A DNA stretch of 64,000 nucleotides from Cyclobacteriaceae bacterium. GTDB taxonomy: Bacteria > Bacteroidota > Bacteroidia > Cytophagales > Cyclobacteriaceae. A program made the position numbers and the translations under genes. The stretch spans positions 46,747 to 110,746 of the forward strand of contig JANQKF010000018.1 in NCBI GenBank assembly GCA_028281285.1. Reading direction: 5' to 3'. Positions 45,746 to 55,833 of this stretch are shown here, one piece after another (positions within the stretch are counted from its first letter, which is position 1; each line of letters begins with the position of its first letter). A model generated the notes under the pieces. It did not search any database. It was not told the DNA's origin and saw only the letters and a program-made list of their open reading frames with translations.

Positions 45746-47606
45746 AGGTGCCGTCAGTTGAGATTAAGGTATTGTTCCAAAAGAATTTGGATCCACTTGA
45801 GTTGATTTGAGTGCTATACTTCAAATCTCCGGTTGTGAAGTCATATATATAGAAGTTGTTGGCGTCTTGAAAGGCTGCATAACCAGAAGTCGGATCATAA
45901 TTTCTATAAACCAAACTGCTCGGTGGCAGCACTTTTGATGCGTTCAAACCAGATCCATCGGTCGTGGTGATTGTCCAGCTATAAATACTCATTTCCTCAA
46001 ACGGAGCGGTGGGTGAAAAAGCACGCAAGGCATAATAGGTATCACCATTTTGCAGAAGAGTGAATTGATTATAAGAACATATGTCTTCATTGTCATTGAG
46101 AGTGAGGGTCGATGACCATGAAGTCCCATCATAATCCATGATGGTGCTTCCAGTTAGTGCATATTTACCGTCCGGGCTTAATTCTAGAAAACAGTCGTTA
46201 TCAGTGAACTCCACCATATTATCCGAAAGGTCAATGATATTGAACCTATCGTTTCGATTTTGAAAGCTTTCTGCCCACCGGATCACTGCTTTATTATTGT
46301 TGCTTATTGTTATGTCACCAACACAACAAGTCGGAGCTTGACCTAAAATATTTTGAATTTCAACTTGATTTAACAGAGTCATGGTTGTCGGATCAATCCT
46401 GGCCATAAGGTTTACATCCTGACTATAAGCGTAGACATACTGTCCATCCTGTGATGATGTCAGCCGAGTTACGAGCTTTGGGAGATCAAGTCTTAATTCA
46501 TCTACCAATTCAAAGGTTGTTGCATCCAGCTTACGAATGATTGAAGTCGAGCCATCTCTATAAGTAACAAGGTATGAGTTGGTCGGCTGATGGTATATGA
46601 TTTCGAATAGGTCACTATCAAAACCACCACCTTCCGGTTCAATTAGTAATGTTTCAATATGTTCGAATCCGTAGTCTTCATTTAAGCCTGTTATTGTAAA
46701 CGTGACAGTGTACTTTGTGACCGGATCAATAACAAAGTCTGTATCAACTGATGTAGATTGGAGATTGGTTACATCAATGAACTCACGTTTAGCAATGTCT
46801 ATAGAGGCACTCATATTATGTGCATAAATTGGAATTGTTGCCCAATTCAATGTAAGGGTTTGGTCAGGGCCAAGTTCATATTCGAGATCAATAGGATCCA
46901 ATCTGAAAGTGGTTTTCGGTCCGGTTTCTTGAAAAATTTCACCCACCATGGTTACCCAATAATCGACTTCTCCGGAAACAAAGTTGACATCTTCAAATAT
47001 CAGATCTGAGCCCAGGCCGTATTGAATGCTTCGTTCATTTCGAATGGTTTCACCATCGAGATTCCGGTACTCAGTATGGAATGTGTAATTCCGAAAATTT
47101 AATTTGTCGGGTTCTTCCCATCTTACCGTGAGTATTCCATTTTCGACCTGTGCAGAACTTATCGAGATTGCAGGAGGTGGAGCAGGGTCAGAGTGTAGGA
47201 TCCAATTCGCAGTAAGTTGTATAAATTCTGAACCAAGGCGATCAGCGAGACTGTTTGAATTACTTTCCATAATCACCTCTAATGTGATTAGTGTGAAATT
47301 CTCTTCTGAGCCTAAAGGAAACGCATCCCAAGTGATTCGATTATTGGAGATATCCAGTCGTGCTCGATTTCCTCCAAAAATTAAAGTGGCATCTACAATT
47401 GATCTTGGATTTGTTCCATCAAATATATCAAACACGACTTCAGTAGATTCATAGATATAAATGGTATCATCATTTTGACTTACCGAAATTGAAAAATTCG
47501 TGAGATCAGGTTCTATGATTCCTGAATTTACGAACTCATCTTCCGGGGTGTAAAAACAGGAGGTTATAAATAGTAATAAACTGAGAAATATCAGCTTAAT
47601 CCTCAT
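45723..47606 (-). CDS. Surface lipoprotein with Fn3-like and propeller-like repeats
   Basis: 627 residues. The lipobox is in LLLFITSC. Residues about 150-250 look like fibronectin type III (ISSAQVENGILTVRWEEPDKLNFRNYTFHTEY, with YWVTMVG). The second half repeats beta-propeller-like segments about lookups of values over time (LVTRLTSSQDGQYVYAYSQDV, DCFLELSPDGKYALTGSTIM). It is Asp/Asn/Thr-rich and probably faces the medium. Coupled with the downstream barrel gene. No enzymatic motif seen; function unknown. Confidence 0.65.
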   Translation of the reverse strand: MRIKLIFLSLLLFITSCFYTPEDEFVNSGIIEPDLTNFSISVSQNDDTIYIYESTEVVFDIFDGTNPRSIVDATLIFGGNRARLDISNNRITWDAFPLGSEENFTLITLEVIMESNSNSLADRLGSEFIQLTANWILHSDPAPPPAISISSAQVENGILTVRWEEPDKLNFRNYTFHTEYRNLDGETIRNERSIQYGLGSDLIFEDVNFVSGEVDYWVTMVGEIFQETGPKTTFRLDPIDLEYELGPDQTLTLNWATIPIYAHNMSASIDIAKREFIDVTNLQSTSVDTDFVIDPVTKYTVTFTITGLNEDYGFEHIETLLIEPEGGGFDSDLFEIIYHQPTNSYLVTYRDGSTSIIRKLDATTFELVDELRLDLPKLVTRLTSSQDGQYVYAYSQDVNLMARIDPTTMTLLNQVEIQNILGQAPTCCVGDITISNNNKAVIRWAESFQNRNDRFNIIDLSDNMVEFTDNDCFLELSPDGKYALTGSTIMDYDGTSWSSTLTLNDNEDICSYNQFTLLQNGDTYYALRAFSPTAPFEEMSIYSWTITTTDGSGLNASKVLPPSSLVYRNYDPTSGYAAFQDANNFYIYDFTTGDLKYSTQINSSGSKFFWNNTLISTDGTYVPIDIN

Positions 47607-47797
47607 AGTATAGGCAGTTTTAGCTAAATATAAGGGCTAAATAAAATGTATTAACTACATGTTTAAGAATTAATTGTTAAATCTTGAATTTTATTGAATG
47701 TAGTTGAATTACCTTCTACAAAATAACCATCCAAAGAATAGCTGAAACATCCTATATTCGCCACCGTTATAAACCCACTATACCTACTACTATAGAC

Positions 47798-50344
47798 ATG
47801 AAGCATCTTTTAAAGCCGATTCTGGCCGGTTTGATTGCAGTCACCATCTTTTCGACCACTACTTATTCACAAGCCCCAAAAAAGCTTAATTCGGCAGAAA
47901 TTAAGGCAGCTTTGAATAAGTTGGAGGTGTTGGGTACACTTCTCTATGTAGCTGCCCATCCTGACGATGAAAACACTCGTCTAATCGCCTACATGGCCAA
48001 TGAACTGAATTTACGCACAGCGTATATGTCAATGACTCGTGGTGATGGAGGCCAAAATCTGGTGGGTACTGAGATAAGGGAATATTTAGGATTAATCAGG
48101 ACCCAGGAGCTACTTGCAGCAAGAAGAAGAGATGGAGGGGAACAGTTTTTCACCCGCACCAATGACTTTGGATTCTCAAAAAACCCCGAAGAGACTTTTA
48201 ACACTTGGGACAAAGATGATGCACTTGCTGATGTGGTCTGGAATATTCGAAGATTTCGGCCCGATGTCATCGTAGCCCGGTTTGATACTACTCGTGTCCC
48301 AGGGGGTAGAATGCACGGACATCATACAGCTGCGTCATTGCTCGCGATGGAAGCATTTGATTTAGCGAATAATCCTGATGTTTTCCCTGAGCAATTGAAA
48401 TATGTTGAACCATGGCAACCTAAAGGGTTGTATTGGAATACGTACAACTTTGGAAGATCTCCTGGAGCAGACCACACCGATGAGCCGGGTTATTTTGCTT
48501 TCGATTTAGGTAAATATAATCCGTTGTTGGGCAAATCCTATGATGAGATATCGGCAATAAGTCGAAGCCAACATAAGTCCCAAGGGTTTGGGAGTACTGG
48601 CCGTAGAGGGCAAGTGAAGGAGTTCCTAATGCACTGGAAGGGAGATGCTCCTAAAGATGATGTTTTTGAAAGTATTGACCAGACCTGGAATCGCATTGCC
48701 GGAGGAAAAAAGGTGGGCGATATTCTTAGAAAGGCAAATGCCAATTATGATTTCGAAAGTCCTGCGTCAATTGTTCCTACGCTGATGGATGCTCGAGAGG
48801 CCCTTCTCAAATTAGAAGACGACTATTGGAGGGAAGTCAAATTAAAAGAGCTTGACCTGGTCATCAAATCGGCCATGGGAATGTACCTTGAAGTAGCAGC
48901 CCAAAACTATAGTGCGGTACCGGGTGAGGAAGTCCCATTCAACTATGAGGCTACCAACAGATCTGATATAAGCGCCTCAATAAAGTCGGTGGAGATACCA
49001 CTTTTGGATGTTTCGATCGAGGTGAATGAGAAGCTCGAGAACAATGACAGATTATTGAAGAGCGGGAACATGGTAATCAAAGAAGATATATCCATTTCTC
49101 AACCTTACTGGTTATCCGAAGAGGCCTCTCTGGGTATGTATCGGGTAGATGAGCAAGATATGAGAGGGCTGGCACAGAACCCAGGGTCATTGATTGCGAA
49201 ATTCAATTTGGAGATTGATGGCCGGCCATTTTCTTATGAAACAGATGTGATCTACAAGAGAAACGACCGGGTGAAAGGAGAGTTTTATCGACCGTTCGTT
49301 ATCACACCCCCGGTGATGGCGAATATCAAAGAGGGCGTACTGATATTTCCCGACAATGAACCCAAATCTGTTAACGTAGTTGTTAAATCGGGAAGAGCAG
49401 ATGTCAAAGGCACGGTTCGACTCAATTTACCTGCTGGCTGGAAATCTAATCCCGAATTGGTTGAGTATGACCTCAAACAGAAGAACCAGGAATTATCCGT
49501 GACTTTTAATGTTTTGCCTCCCGAAAAACCTGAAGAGGCGTTTATAGGCGTGCAGGCCACCCTGGACGGCAAGATCTACGATAGAGGATTGAAGTTGATT
49601 GAATACGATCATATCCCGATCCAAACCATTTTCCCTAAGAGTAATACAAAAGTGGTTCGTGTGGATATCAAGAAAACCAGCCAGTATGTGGGCTATATCA
49701 TGGGCTCAGGAGATGCAATTCCGGAGAGTTTAGAGCAGGTGGGTTATACGGTGAATATTCTCGATCCAAATAATATCACAGCTGAGAGTTTGGAAGCTTT
49801 CGATGCTGTGATCGTAGGTGTAAGAGCGTTCAATACTGTTGCCAGAATGAGTGTGGTTCAGCCAGAGCTTATGAAATACGTGAACACAGGAGGCACCGTA
49901 ATCGCTCAATACAACACTTCCATGAGGAATCAACCGGATATCGGACCTTATCCTTTTCAGATTTCAAGAGATAGAGTGACAGTGGAAGAGGCCGATGTAA
50001 GAATTCTGGCGCCAGATCATCCCATCATTAATGGACCTAACAAAATCACTCAGAAGGACTTTGAAGGCTGGGTGCAGGAGCGAGGACTTTATTTTCCTAA
50101 TAAATGGGATCCAAAATATACCCCAATACTTTCAAGCAACGACCCTGGAGAAACGCCAAAGGATGGTGGTCTCTTGGTGGCTGAATATGGACAAGGTTAT
50201 TTCATCTATACAGGTTATTCCTGGTTTAGAGAGCTGCCTGCAGGAGTGCCCGGAGCATTCAGGATTTTCACCAATATGATCTCAATTGGAAAAGAAAAGC
50301 CGAAAAATGCTACCTTGAACTCTGTTGAAAACAACAACAAATGA
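47798..50344 (+). CDS. Exported PIG-L-family deacetylase with C-terminal glutaminase-like domain
   Basis: 848 residues with a signal peptide (MKHLLKPILAGLIAVTIFSTTTYSQA). The PIG-L domain (about 45-300) has the zinc motif AAHPDDENTRL, RGDGGQNLVG and the later metal segment HGHHTAASLL. Middle beta-sandwich domains (about 380-620) follow, and the C-terminal part (about 640-830) contains a GATase/trehalose-utilisation-like Rossmann fold (AFDAVIVGVRAFN, MKYVNTGGTVIAQYNT, GPYPFQISRDRVTVEEA). It probably removes acetyl groups from amino sugars outside the cytoplasm. Its stop overlaps the start of a 45-aa ORF (ATGA) that in turn overlaps the symporter gene, suggesting uptake of the product. Confidence 0.85.
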   Translation: MKHLLKPILAGLIAVTIFSTTTYSQAPKKLNSAEIKAALNKLEVLGTLLYVAAHPDDENTRLIAYMANELNLRTAYMSMTRGDGGQNLVGTEIREYLGLIRTQELLAARRRDGGEQFFTRTNDFGFSKNPEETFNTWDKDDALADVVWNIRRFRPDVIVARFDTTRVPGGRMHGHHTAASLLAMEAFDLANNPDVFPEQLKYVEPWQPKGLYWNTYNFGRSPGADHTDEPGYFAFDLGKYNPLLGKSYDEISAISRSQHKSQGFGSTGRRGQVKEFLMHWKGDAPKDDVFESIDQTWNRIAGGKKVGDILRKANANYDFESPASIVPTLMDAREALLKLEDDYWREVKLKELDLVIKSAMGMYLEVAAQNYSAVPGEEVPFNYEATNRSDISASIKSVEIPLLDVSIEVNEKLENNDRLLKSGNMVIKEDISISQPYWLSEEASLGMYRVDEQDMRGLAQNPGSLIAKFNLEIDGRPFSYETDVIYKRNDRVKGEFYRPFVITPPVMANIKEGVLIFPDNEPKSVNVVVKSGRADVKGTVRLNLPAGWKSNPELVEYDLKQKNQELSVTFNVLPPEKPEEAFIGVQATLDGKIYDRGLKLIEYDHIPIQTIFPKSNTKVVRVDIKKTSQYVGYIMGSGDAIPESLEQVGYTVNILDPNNITAESLEAFDAVIVGVRAFNTVARMSVVQPELMKYVNTGGTVIAQYNTSMRNQPDIGPYPFQISRDRVTVEEADVRILAPDHPIINGPNKITQKDFEGWVQERGLYFPNKWDPKYTPILSSNDPGETPKDGGLLVAEYGQGYFIYTGYSWFRELPAGVPGAFRIFTNMISIGKEKPKNATLNSVENNNK

Positions 50345-50478
50345 CCGATGAAATAAAGGAGGCAGAAGAAAATAAGCCTCCATTTTTTGACTCCTGGTCC
50401 AAAATGTACTGGCTGGTAATGGCTGTTTTGGGCATATTAATCCTCTTGTTTTACTTGTTTACGCAGTATTATTCATGA
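50341..50478 (+). CDS. 45-aa one-helix membrane protein coupled to symporter
   Basis: ATG 50341 reads MTDEIKEAEENKPPFFDSWS, then a single TM helix (YWLVMAVLGILILLFYLF, about 23-40) and TQYYS before TGA. Its start overlaps the PIG-L stop (ATGA at 50341-50344) and its stop overlaps the symporter start (ATGA at 50475-50478), a double coupling that argues strongly for a real gene. The acidic N-terminus with PPFF-x-SW and one helix suggests a small accessory subunit of the sodium:solute symporter. No named family recognised. Confidence 0.75.
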   Translation: MTDEIKEAEENKPPFFDSWSKMYWLVMAVLGILILLFYLFTQYYS

Positions 50479-52181
50479 GTACTATTGATTGGATTGTACT
50501 GTTTGGTACACTGGTATCTATTGTGGCGTATGGAGTTTGGAAAACTCGAGGCACTAAGGACATGGATAGTTACCTGAGAGGGGGTAACGATACAAAATGG
50601 TGGGCTATCGGTCTCTCAATAATGGCTACTCAGGCCAGTGCAATTACCTTTTTATCTACCCCTGGTCAGGCATACAACGATGGAATGGGCTTCGTCCAAT
50701 TCTACTTTGGTCTTCCTATAGCGATGATCATTATTGCCGTCTTCTTTTTGCCCATTTACTATAAACTGAAGGTCTATACCGCCTATGAATATTTGGAGAC
50801 TCGCTTTGATATGAAGACAAGGATGTTGGCAGCATTTATATTTCTCATACAGAGGGGGTTAGGTGCTGGCATTACAATCTATGCTCCATCTATAATTTTA
50901 TCATCGCTTCTAGGATGGGATTTGAAGGCCACCAATATAGTCATTGGAGTTATGGTGATAATCTACACTGTCTCCGGAGGTACAAAGGCAGTGACCCAGA
51001 CACAGAAGATCCAAATGGGAATCATGATGGGGGGTATGGTACTAGCTGGCATATTCGTGATCACCTCATTGCCCTCTAGCGTTGGATTTGGTGATGCCAT
51101 GCACGTGGCAGGTAAAATGGGTAAACTGAATGTGGTTGATTTCACATTTGACCTGGAAAATCGCTATAGTTTCTGGTCAGGATTAACCGGAGCTGTTTTC
51201 CTCTTCATGTCCTATTTTGGCACGGACCAGTCACAGGTCCAACGCTATCTATCTGGAAAATCACTCTCTGAGAGCCGTTTAGGCCTAATGATGAATGGAT
51301 TGTTAAAAGTCCCAATGCAGTTCATTATCCTCTTTATTGGGGCAATGGTCTTTGTATACTACCAATACAATCAGCCACCTGTATTCTTTAATGATACGGT
51401 CACAGAACAAGTGTATGAGACAGAATACGCTGATGATTTTCGAGCACTTGAAGGTGAATACGAATCTATCTTTAGCAATAAAAGAGAAGCGATAGAAGAC
51501 CTTAATGCAGCGGTGGATTCAGGAAATGAAACAACAATCACCAACGCTAAAACTGAAGTGAATCGTTTGCAGCGTCTTTCTGATGAAATAAGAGATGAAG
51601 CCAAGACTGTGATCGAAGCTGCTGTTCCAGGAGCTGAGACTAACGATAAGGACTATGTGTTCATGACCTTTGTGATGAACGTGCTGCCAATTGGAATTGT
51701 AGGCCTTTTGTTTGCCGTGATTTTCTCCGCTGCTATGTCCTCCACATCGTCAGAGTTGAATGCGTTAGGTAGCACTACAACAATTGATTTTTACAAAAGG
51801 CGGGTAAAACAGGATGCAGATGACTTACACTATTTAAAATCCTCTAAAATGTTCACTTTGGCTTGGGGGATTCTGGCAATCATTGTAGCATCCACACTGT
51901 CCCTCTTTGAGAACCTGATTCAGGCCGTCAATCTTATAGGTTCATTGTTCTACCCTACAGTGCTTGGAATTTTTGTGGTAGCCTTTTTCTTCAAGAGCAT
52001 CCGTTCAAATGCGGTGTTCTATGCCGCAGTTATTAGTCAAATTCTGATCATCTATATTCATTATTTGAATACTCAGGGAACAGCAGGGATATTCACTATG
52101 GGCTTCTTGTGGTACAATGCCTTAGGCTGCATTATGGTGGTATTCTTTAGTTTCCTTATCAAGTTAATTCGGAATAAATAA
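50475..52181 (+). CDS. Sodium:solute symporter (SSS family)
   Basis: 568 residues, about 13 TM helices. SSS hallmarks are GGNDTKWWAIGLSIMATQASAITFLSTPGQAYNDG in the first helices, YEYLETRFDMKTRMLAAFIF, SGGTKAVTQTQKIQMGIM and FSAAMSSTSSELNALGSTT. A charged coiled-coil-like insert of about 90 residues (about 305-395, EYADDFRALEGEYESI and following) separates two late helices. Coupled to the 45-aa membrane protein and the PIG-L deacetylase, it probably imports a sugar or amino sugar with sodium. Confidence 0.92.
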   Translation: MSTIDWIVLFGTLVSIVAYGVWKTRGTKDMDSYLRGGNDTKWWAIGLSIMATQASAITFLSTPGQAYNDGMGFVQFYFGLPIAMIIIAVFFLPIYYKLKVYTAYEYLETRFDMKTRMLAAFIFLIQRGLGAGITIYAPSIILSSLLGWDLKATNIVIGVMVIIYTVSGGTKAVTQTQKIQMGIMMGGMVLAGIFVITSLPSSVGFGDAMHVAGKMGKLNVVDFTFDLENRYSFWSGLTGAVFLFMSYFGTDQSQVQRYLSGKSLSESRLGLMMNGLLKVPMQFIILFIGAMVFVYYQYNQPPVFFNDTVTEQVYETEYADDFRALEGEYESIFSNKREAIEDLNAAVDSGNETTITNAKTEVNRLQRLSDEIRDEAKTVIEAAVPGAETNDKDYVFMTFVMNVLPIGIVGLLFAVIFSAAMSSTSSELNALGSTTTIDFYKRRVKQDADDLHYLKSSKMFTLAWGILAIIVASTLSLFENLIQAVNLIGSLFYPTVLGIFVVAFFFKSIRSNAVFYAAVISQILIIYIHYLNTQGTAGIFTMGFLWYNALGCIMVVFFSFLIKLIRNK

Positions 52182-52221
52182 CGCTGAACTGCAAGATTAA
52201 ATTAGACCTGTGCTATTCTAA

Positions 52222-52239
52222 GAACAGAGGTTTCTGTTC
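52222..52239. repeat. Inverted repeat upstream of the first kinase gene
   Basis: GAACAGA (52222-52228), loop GGTT, TCTGTTC (52233-52239). It is a perfect 7-bp palindrome arm pair 70 bp before the start of the kinase gene at 52309. It could be an operator or a terminator stem for the symporter gene, though no T-run follows. Confidence 0.4.
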
Positions 52240-52308
52240 GTATAATTTGTGTCTGCCCCAATGGACCTAATTTGTTATCTTATTCATTTCAGACTCAACC
52301 TCTACTCC

Positions 52309-54291
52309 ATGCATCGAATAGGCTTAATGGTGATGACCTTGATCATTACCACGTCATCCGGTCTTTCGCAATCAGGTAAAGACTTCGGCAGACTTATAGA
52401 ATCAGCTCAAGACTCAGCTCAGATCGAAGAACTCATGGCCAAGGCCGAAAATGTAGATCTCACTTTTGCATCAAAAATCAAATTGTATGATTTGATTGCT
52501 CAACGCAGTAAGAGGGTAGGGTATACAAGAGGAAGTGCAAGTGCGCTCTATAAATCAGGTTTATCATTTTACTTAAGAAACTCGTTTGATTCGGCTGAAC
52601 TCCTTTTGAAACAATCGGCTGATTTGTATTTCGAAATAGGAGACATAGAGGCTGCTTCATTTCCTGATTTTTATCGCTCTCAAGCCTTTCAGGTGAGGGG
52701 CCTGCACAACAGAGGGGTGGAAGTACTACTTCGGGGTCTTGAAGGTTTGAAGAAAACAAACGACCGCTTTTACAACTCCTATCTGAGGGCATTGGGAGAA
52801 ATTCACCGCGCACAAAACAATATTCAGCCTGCGCTCAACTATCTCAATTTGGCCGTGGATCATGCGGAAAAGCTTGATGAATCTACTTGGCTGGCATGGG
52901 CATTAAACAGGCGAGGTGTGGTGTATTATCAGGATTCAAAACATGAAAGAGCCAAGTTAGATTTAGAGCGTTCGATGACACTTTCCAGGGAAAACAATCT
53001 TGAGTATGTAATCGATATGAACCTAAATGATTTAGGTGAATTATACTTTGCACTTAAAGAATATGAGAGATGTATTCAATTGTATGAACTGGCCTTAGAA
53101 AGAGATCTTTCGGAATCGAATCGAATGAATACCTATACCAATATTGGTAGACTTTATTGGCAATTAAGAGACTATCGAAATGCCATCGACTATGCCTCAA
53201 AAGCACTTAAAATGGCCCAAGAAACGAACAACCTAACTTACATAGTTGATGCAGAACGCATTTTAGCTGAAAGTTATATGGGGCTCGGTCGTTTTAAAGC
53301 TGCTGCTAAGAATTATGATCTTTACATTAGCCATTACGATTCACTCAAAAATGTTGAAACAAGAAGACTTTTGGCGGAAGCCGACATAAAGTACCAAACA
53401 GAATTAAAGGAGCAAGAAATTGTTAACTTGACTGAAAGAGAAGCGCTGGAGCGATCTCGTAAGAGGACTTATCAGGCTGGGTTAATAGGTGTCGGTGCAT
53501 TGCTTTTGATCGTGCTCTTTTTGATTTGGCAACTTTTCAAAAACAAGAATAAGATTGAAGCCCAGAACCTGGAGCTTGAAACGTTAAACACCACCAAAGA
53601 CAAATTCTTTTCCATCATTGCTCATGATTTACGAAGTCCGATGATTGCTTTGCAAGGAGTAGGGCAGAAGCTTGACTTCTTTATTCGAAAAGGCAAACAA
53701 GAAAAACTGCTGGAGATGGGCAACAAGATAGATGAATCCATTGATCGGTTAAATCACCTACTCAACAATCTTCTCAATTGGGCTTCAACCGAATCCGGAG
53801 GAATGCCCATTAATCCTCAACAACTGCAAGGCGATGAATTGATCGAAAATACAGTGAATTTATATCAGAGTATCGCGGAATCTAAAGGGGTTAAAATAGA
53901 AATGGAATTGTCAGGGGCTGAAGTTTACGGTGATCGAAACATGATTTCAACGATTATCAGGAATCTTTTAAGTAATGCGGTCAAGTTTAGCCCGGAATCA
54001 GGAACAGTTCGGGTGAATAGTTTTGAGCTTGATGGATATACGGCAATAAACGTGATGGATTCAGGGAAAGGGATGGGCCCGGACCAGTTGAAAAAACTCT
54101 TCGATTACAGTGCTTCCGAACTGGGTTCAGATGGAGAACAAGGCTTTGGTCTCGGGCTTAAGTTGTGCAAAGAGTTTGTGAAGGCCAATCATGGATTTAT
54201 TGAAGTAGAGAGTAAATTAGAAGAAGGAAGCGTTTTTACGATTAAAATTCCAAATTCGTTTCAAACGCTTAACCTGGCAAAAGTGGCTTAA
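52309..54291 (+). CDS. TPR-sensor histidine kinase (kinase 1)
   Basis: 660 residues from ATG 52309; the upstream ATG 52249 would add 20 residues that spoil the signal peptide MHRIGLMVMTLIITTSSGLSQ. The extracytoplasmic sensor (about 25-385) is built from TPR-like helices (ALYKSGLSFYLRNSFDSAEL, WALNRRGVVYYQDSKHERAKL). A TM (about 388-410) leads into the HisKA domain with H439 in AHDLRSPMIALQGVG and the HATPase with N-box RNLLSNAVKFSPESG, DSGKGMG and GFGLGLKLCKEF. No receiver or output domain is fused. It is the first of three consecutive kinase genes; the stop overlaps the next start by one base. Confidence 0.9.
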   Translation: MHRIGLMVMTLIITTSSGLSQSGKDFGRLIESAQDSAQIEELMAKAENVDLTFASKIKLYDLIAQRSKRVGYTRGSASALYKSGLSFYLRNSFDSAELLLKQSADLYFEIGDIEAASFPDFYRSQAFQVRGLHNRGVEVLLRGLEGLKKTNDRFYNSYLRALGEIHRAQNNIQPALNYLNLAVDHAEKLDESTWLAWALNRRGVVYYQDSKHERAKLDLERSMTLSRENNLEYVIDMNLNDLGELYFALKEYERCIQLYELALERDLSESNRMNTYTNIGRLYWQLRDYRNAIDYASKALKMAQETNNLTYIVDAERILAESYMGLGRFKAAAKNYDLYISHYDSLKNVETRRLLAEADIKYQTELKEQEIVNLTEREALERSRKRTYQAGLIGVGALLLIVLFLIWQLFKNKNKIEAQNLELETLNTTKDKFFSIIAHDLRSPMIALQGVGQKLDFFIRKGKQEKLLEMGNKIDESIDRLNHLLNNLLNWASTESGGMPINPQQLQGDELIENTVNLYQSIAESKGVKIEMELSGAEVYGDRNMISTIIRNLLSNAVKFSPESGTVRVNSFELDGYTAINVMDSGKGMGPDQLKKLFDYSASELGSDGEQGFGLGLKLCKEFVKANHGFIEVESKLEEGSVFTIKIPNSFQTLNLAKVA

Positions 54292-55826
54292 TGGTTAATA
54301 CACATTTAACGACCTTCCTGAGTCAGCAAGATCCCAATACCATTGCGGGTGCTCCACCAACTGACCCCAGGAGTTTGTTGTTAGGCATTGTTTATGGCCT
54401 GATGATCATCATGGCCGTCTATAATTTTTTGATCTATGTCTCCTTGAAGGATAGGGCCTATCTCTTGTATGTAGGGGTCGTGGTTTTCAATGTGCTGACC
54501 ATCATTGCCATCAACGGGCTAGGCAAACAGTATTTTTGGCCAAGTACTCCAGAGTTAGATGGTATCATCTACCTCACTTTTGCAGGGCTAAGCATGTATT
54601 GCTCAAGTCGTTTTGCTGCTGTCTTTCTTAAGCTGAAAGAATTCGATAAGCGCATGGACTTGTTTATGTGGGTTGTGGCAGGACTTAGTTTATTACTCAC
54701 ACTGCTTAGTCTCTTTCTAACAGTAGAACAAATCACACCTTATGGCCGATGGCTGGTATTGCTGTCTTTTCCTTCCTATATGGTGGTGGCTATTATCACC
54801 TACAGAAAGGGCTTTCAACCTGCACTGTTTTACATCATTGCTTGGATTCCTTATGTCCTCGGGCTACTGACGAGAACTATGCATGGTGCGGGCTGGTTGC
54901 CCACGAACTTTGTAGTCCTGAACTCGCTGGAAATTGGCGGATCGTTGGAAATTGTCTTGCTTTCTTTCGCTTTGGCTTATAGAATAAAGGGCATGAGAAA
55001 AGAGATCGCTGAGAAAGAACTTGAAAAGGAACAGTTCAAAACAAAGCTTCTCGAAGAACAAAAGATAGTACTTGAACAAAAAGTGGATGAACGCACGAAA
55101 GAACTCTCAGAAGCTAATGCTACCAAGGACAAATTCTTCTCGATCATTGCTCATGATCTCCGAAGTCCCATGATTGCTCTCCAGGGAGTAGGTCAGAAAC
55201 TTGAATATTTTATAAGAAAAGATCGACAAGAAAAGCTGTTGGAGATGGGTTCTAAGATAGATCAGTCGATAGATCAATTGAATCACCTTTTGAATAATCT
55301 ATTGAATTGGGCCGCATCTCAAACCGGAGGTATTCCGCATCACCCGGATACTTTTGATTTGAAGATGTTGGTGGAAGAGAATATTGAGCTGTATCAGTCT
55401 TTGGCTGCTTCAAAGGAAATACAGATTGTCAATCAAATTCAATCCATGAACGCGCATGCCGATTTGAATACCACATCGGCAATCATTCGAAATGTACTCA
55501 GCAACGCGATCAAGTTTACCCTATCTGGAGGAAAGGTGACCATATCCAATGACAGCATCGGTAAGCAATCTTACCTGATGATTAAAGATGAAGGTCCTGG
55601 CATGGATCAAACTACTTTGAAGAACCTGTTCTCTGGGGATATGAAAAGTATCACCGGAAGTCGTGGAGAAAAAGGTTTTGGCCTTGGCTTGAAGCTGTGC
55701 AAGGAGTTTGTCGAAATGAATGGAGGAGAAATCAAGGCGGAGAGTGTTGAAGGGCAGGGCTCGACCTTTATCGTTTCACTTCCATCAAAAGCTCAGTCAA
55801 TTGAAAAATCCATAGAAATAGCATAG
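54291..55826 (+). CDS. 7TM-sensor histidine kinase (kinase 2)
   Basis: 511 residues. Seven TM helices (about 25-225) match the 7TMR-DISM membrane sensor, without the usual extracellular DISMED2 domain in front. A coiled coil (about 230-280, KEIAEKELEKEQFKTKLLEEQ) leads to the HisKA domain with H288 in AHDLRSPMIALQGVG and the HATPase (RNVLSNAIKFTLSGG, DEGPGMD, GFGLGLKLCKEF). The phosphoacceptor region is nearly identical to kinases 1 and 3. It is translationally coupled to kinase 1. Confidence 0.9.
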   Translation: MVNTHLTTFLSQQDPNTIAGAPPTDPRSLLLGIVYGLMIIMAVYNFLIYVSLKDRAYLLYVGVVVFNVLTIIAINGLGKQYFWPSTPELDGIIYLTFAGLSMYCSSRFAAVFLKLKEFDKRMDLFMWVVAGLSLLLTLLSLFLTVEQITPYGRWLVLLSFPSYMVVAIITYRKGFQPALFYIIAWIPYVLGLLTRTMHGAGWLPTNFVVLNSLEIGGSLEIVLLSFALAYRIKGMRKEIAEKELEKEQFKTKLLEEQKIVLEQKVDERTKELSEANATKDKFFSIIAHDLRSPMIALQGVGQKLEYFIRKDRQEKLLEMGSKIDQSIDQLNHLLNNLLNWAASQTGGIPHHPDTFDLKMLVEENIELYQSLAASKEIQIVNQIQSMNAHADLNTTSAIIRNVLSNAIKFTLSGGKVTISNDSIGKQSYLMIKDEGPGMDQTTLKNLFSGDMKSITGSRGEKGFGLGLKLCKEFVEMNGGEIKAESVEGQGSTFIVSLPSKAQSIEKSIEIA

Positions 55827-55833
55827 TCAAGCG

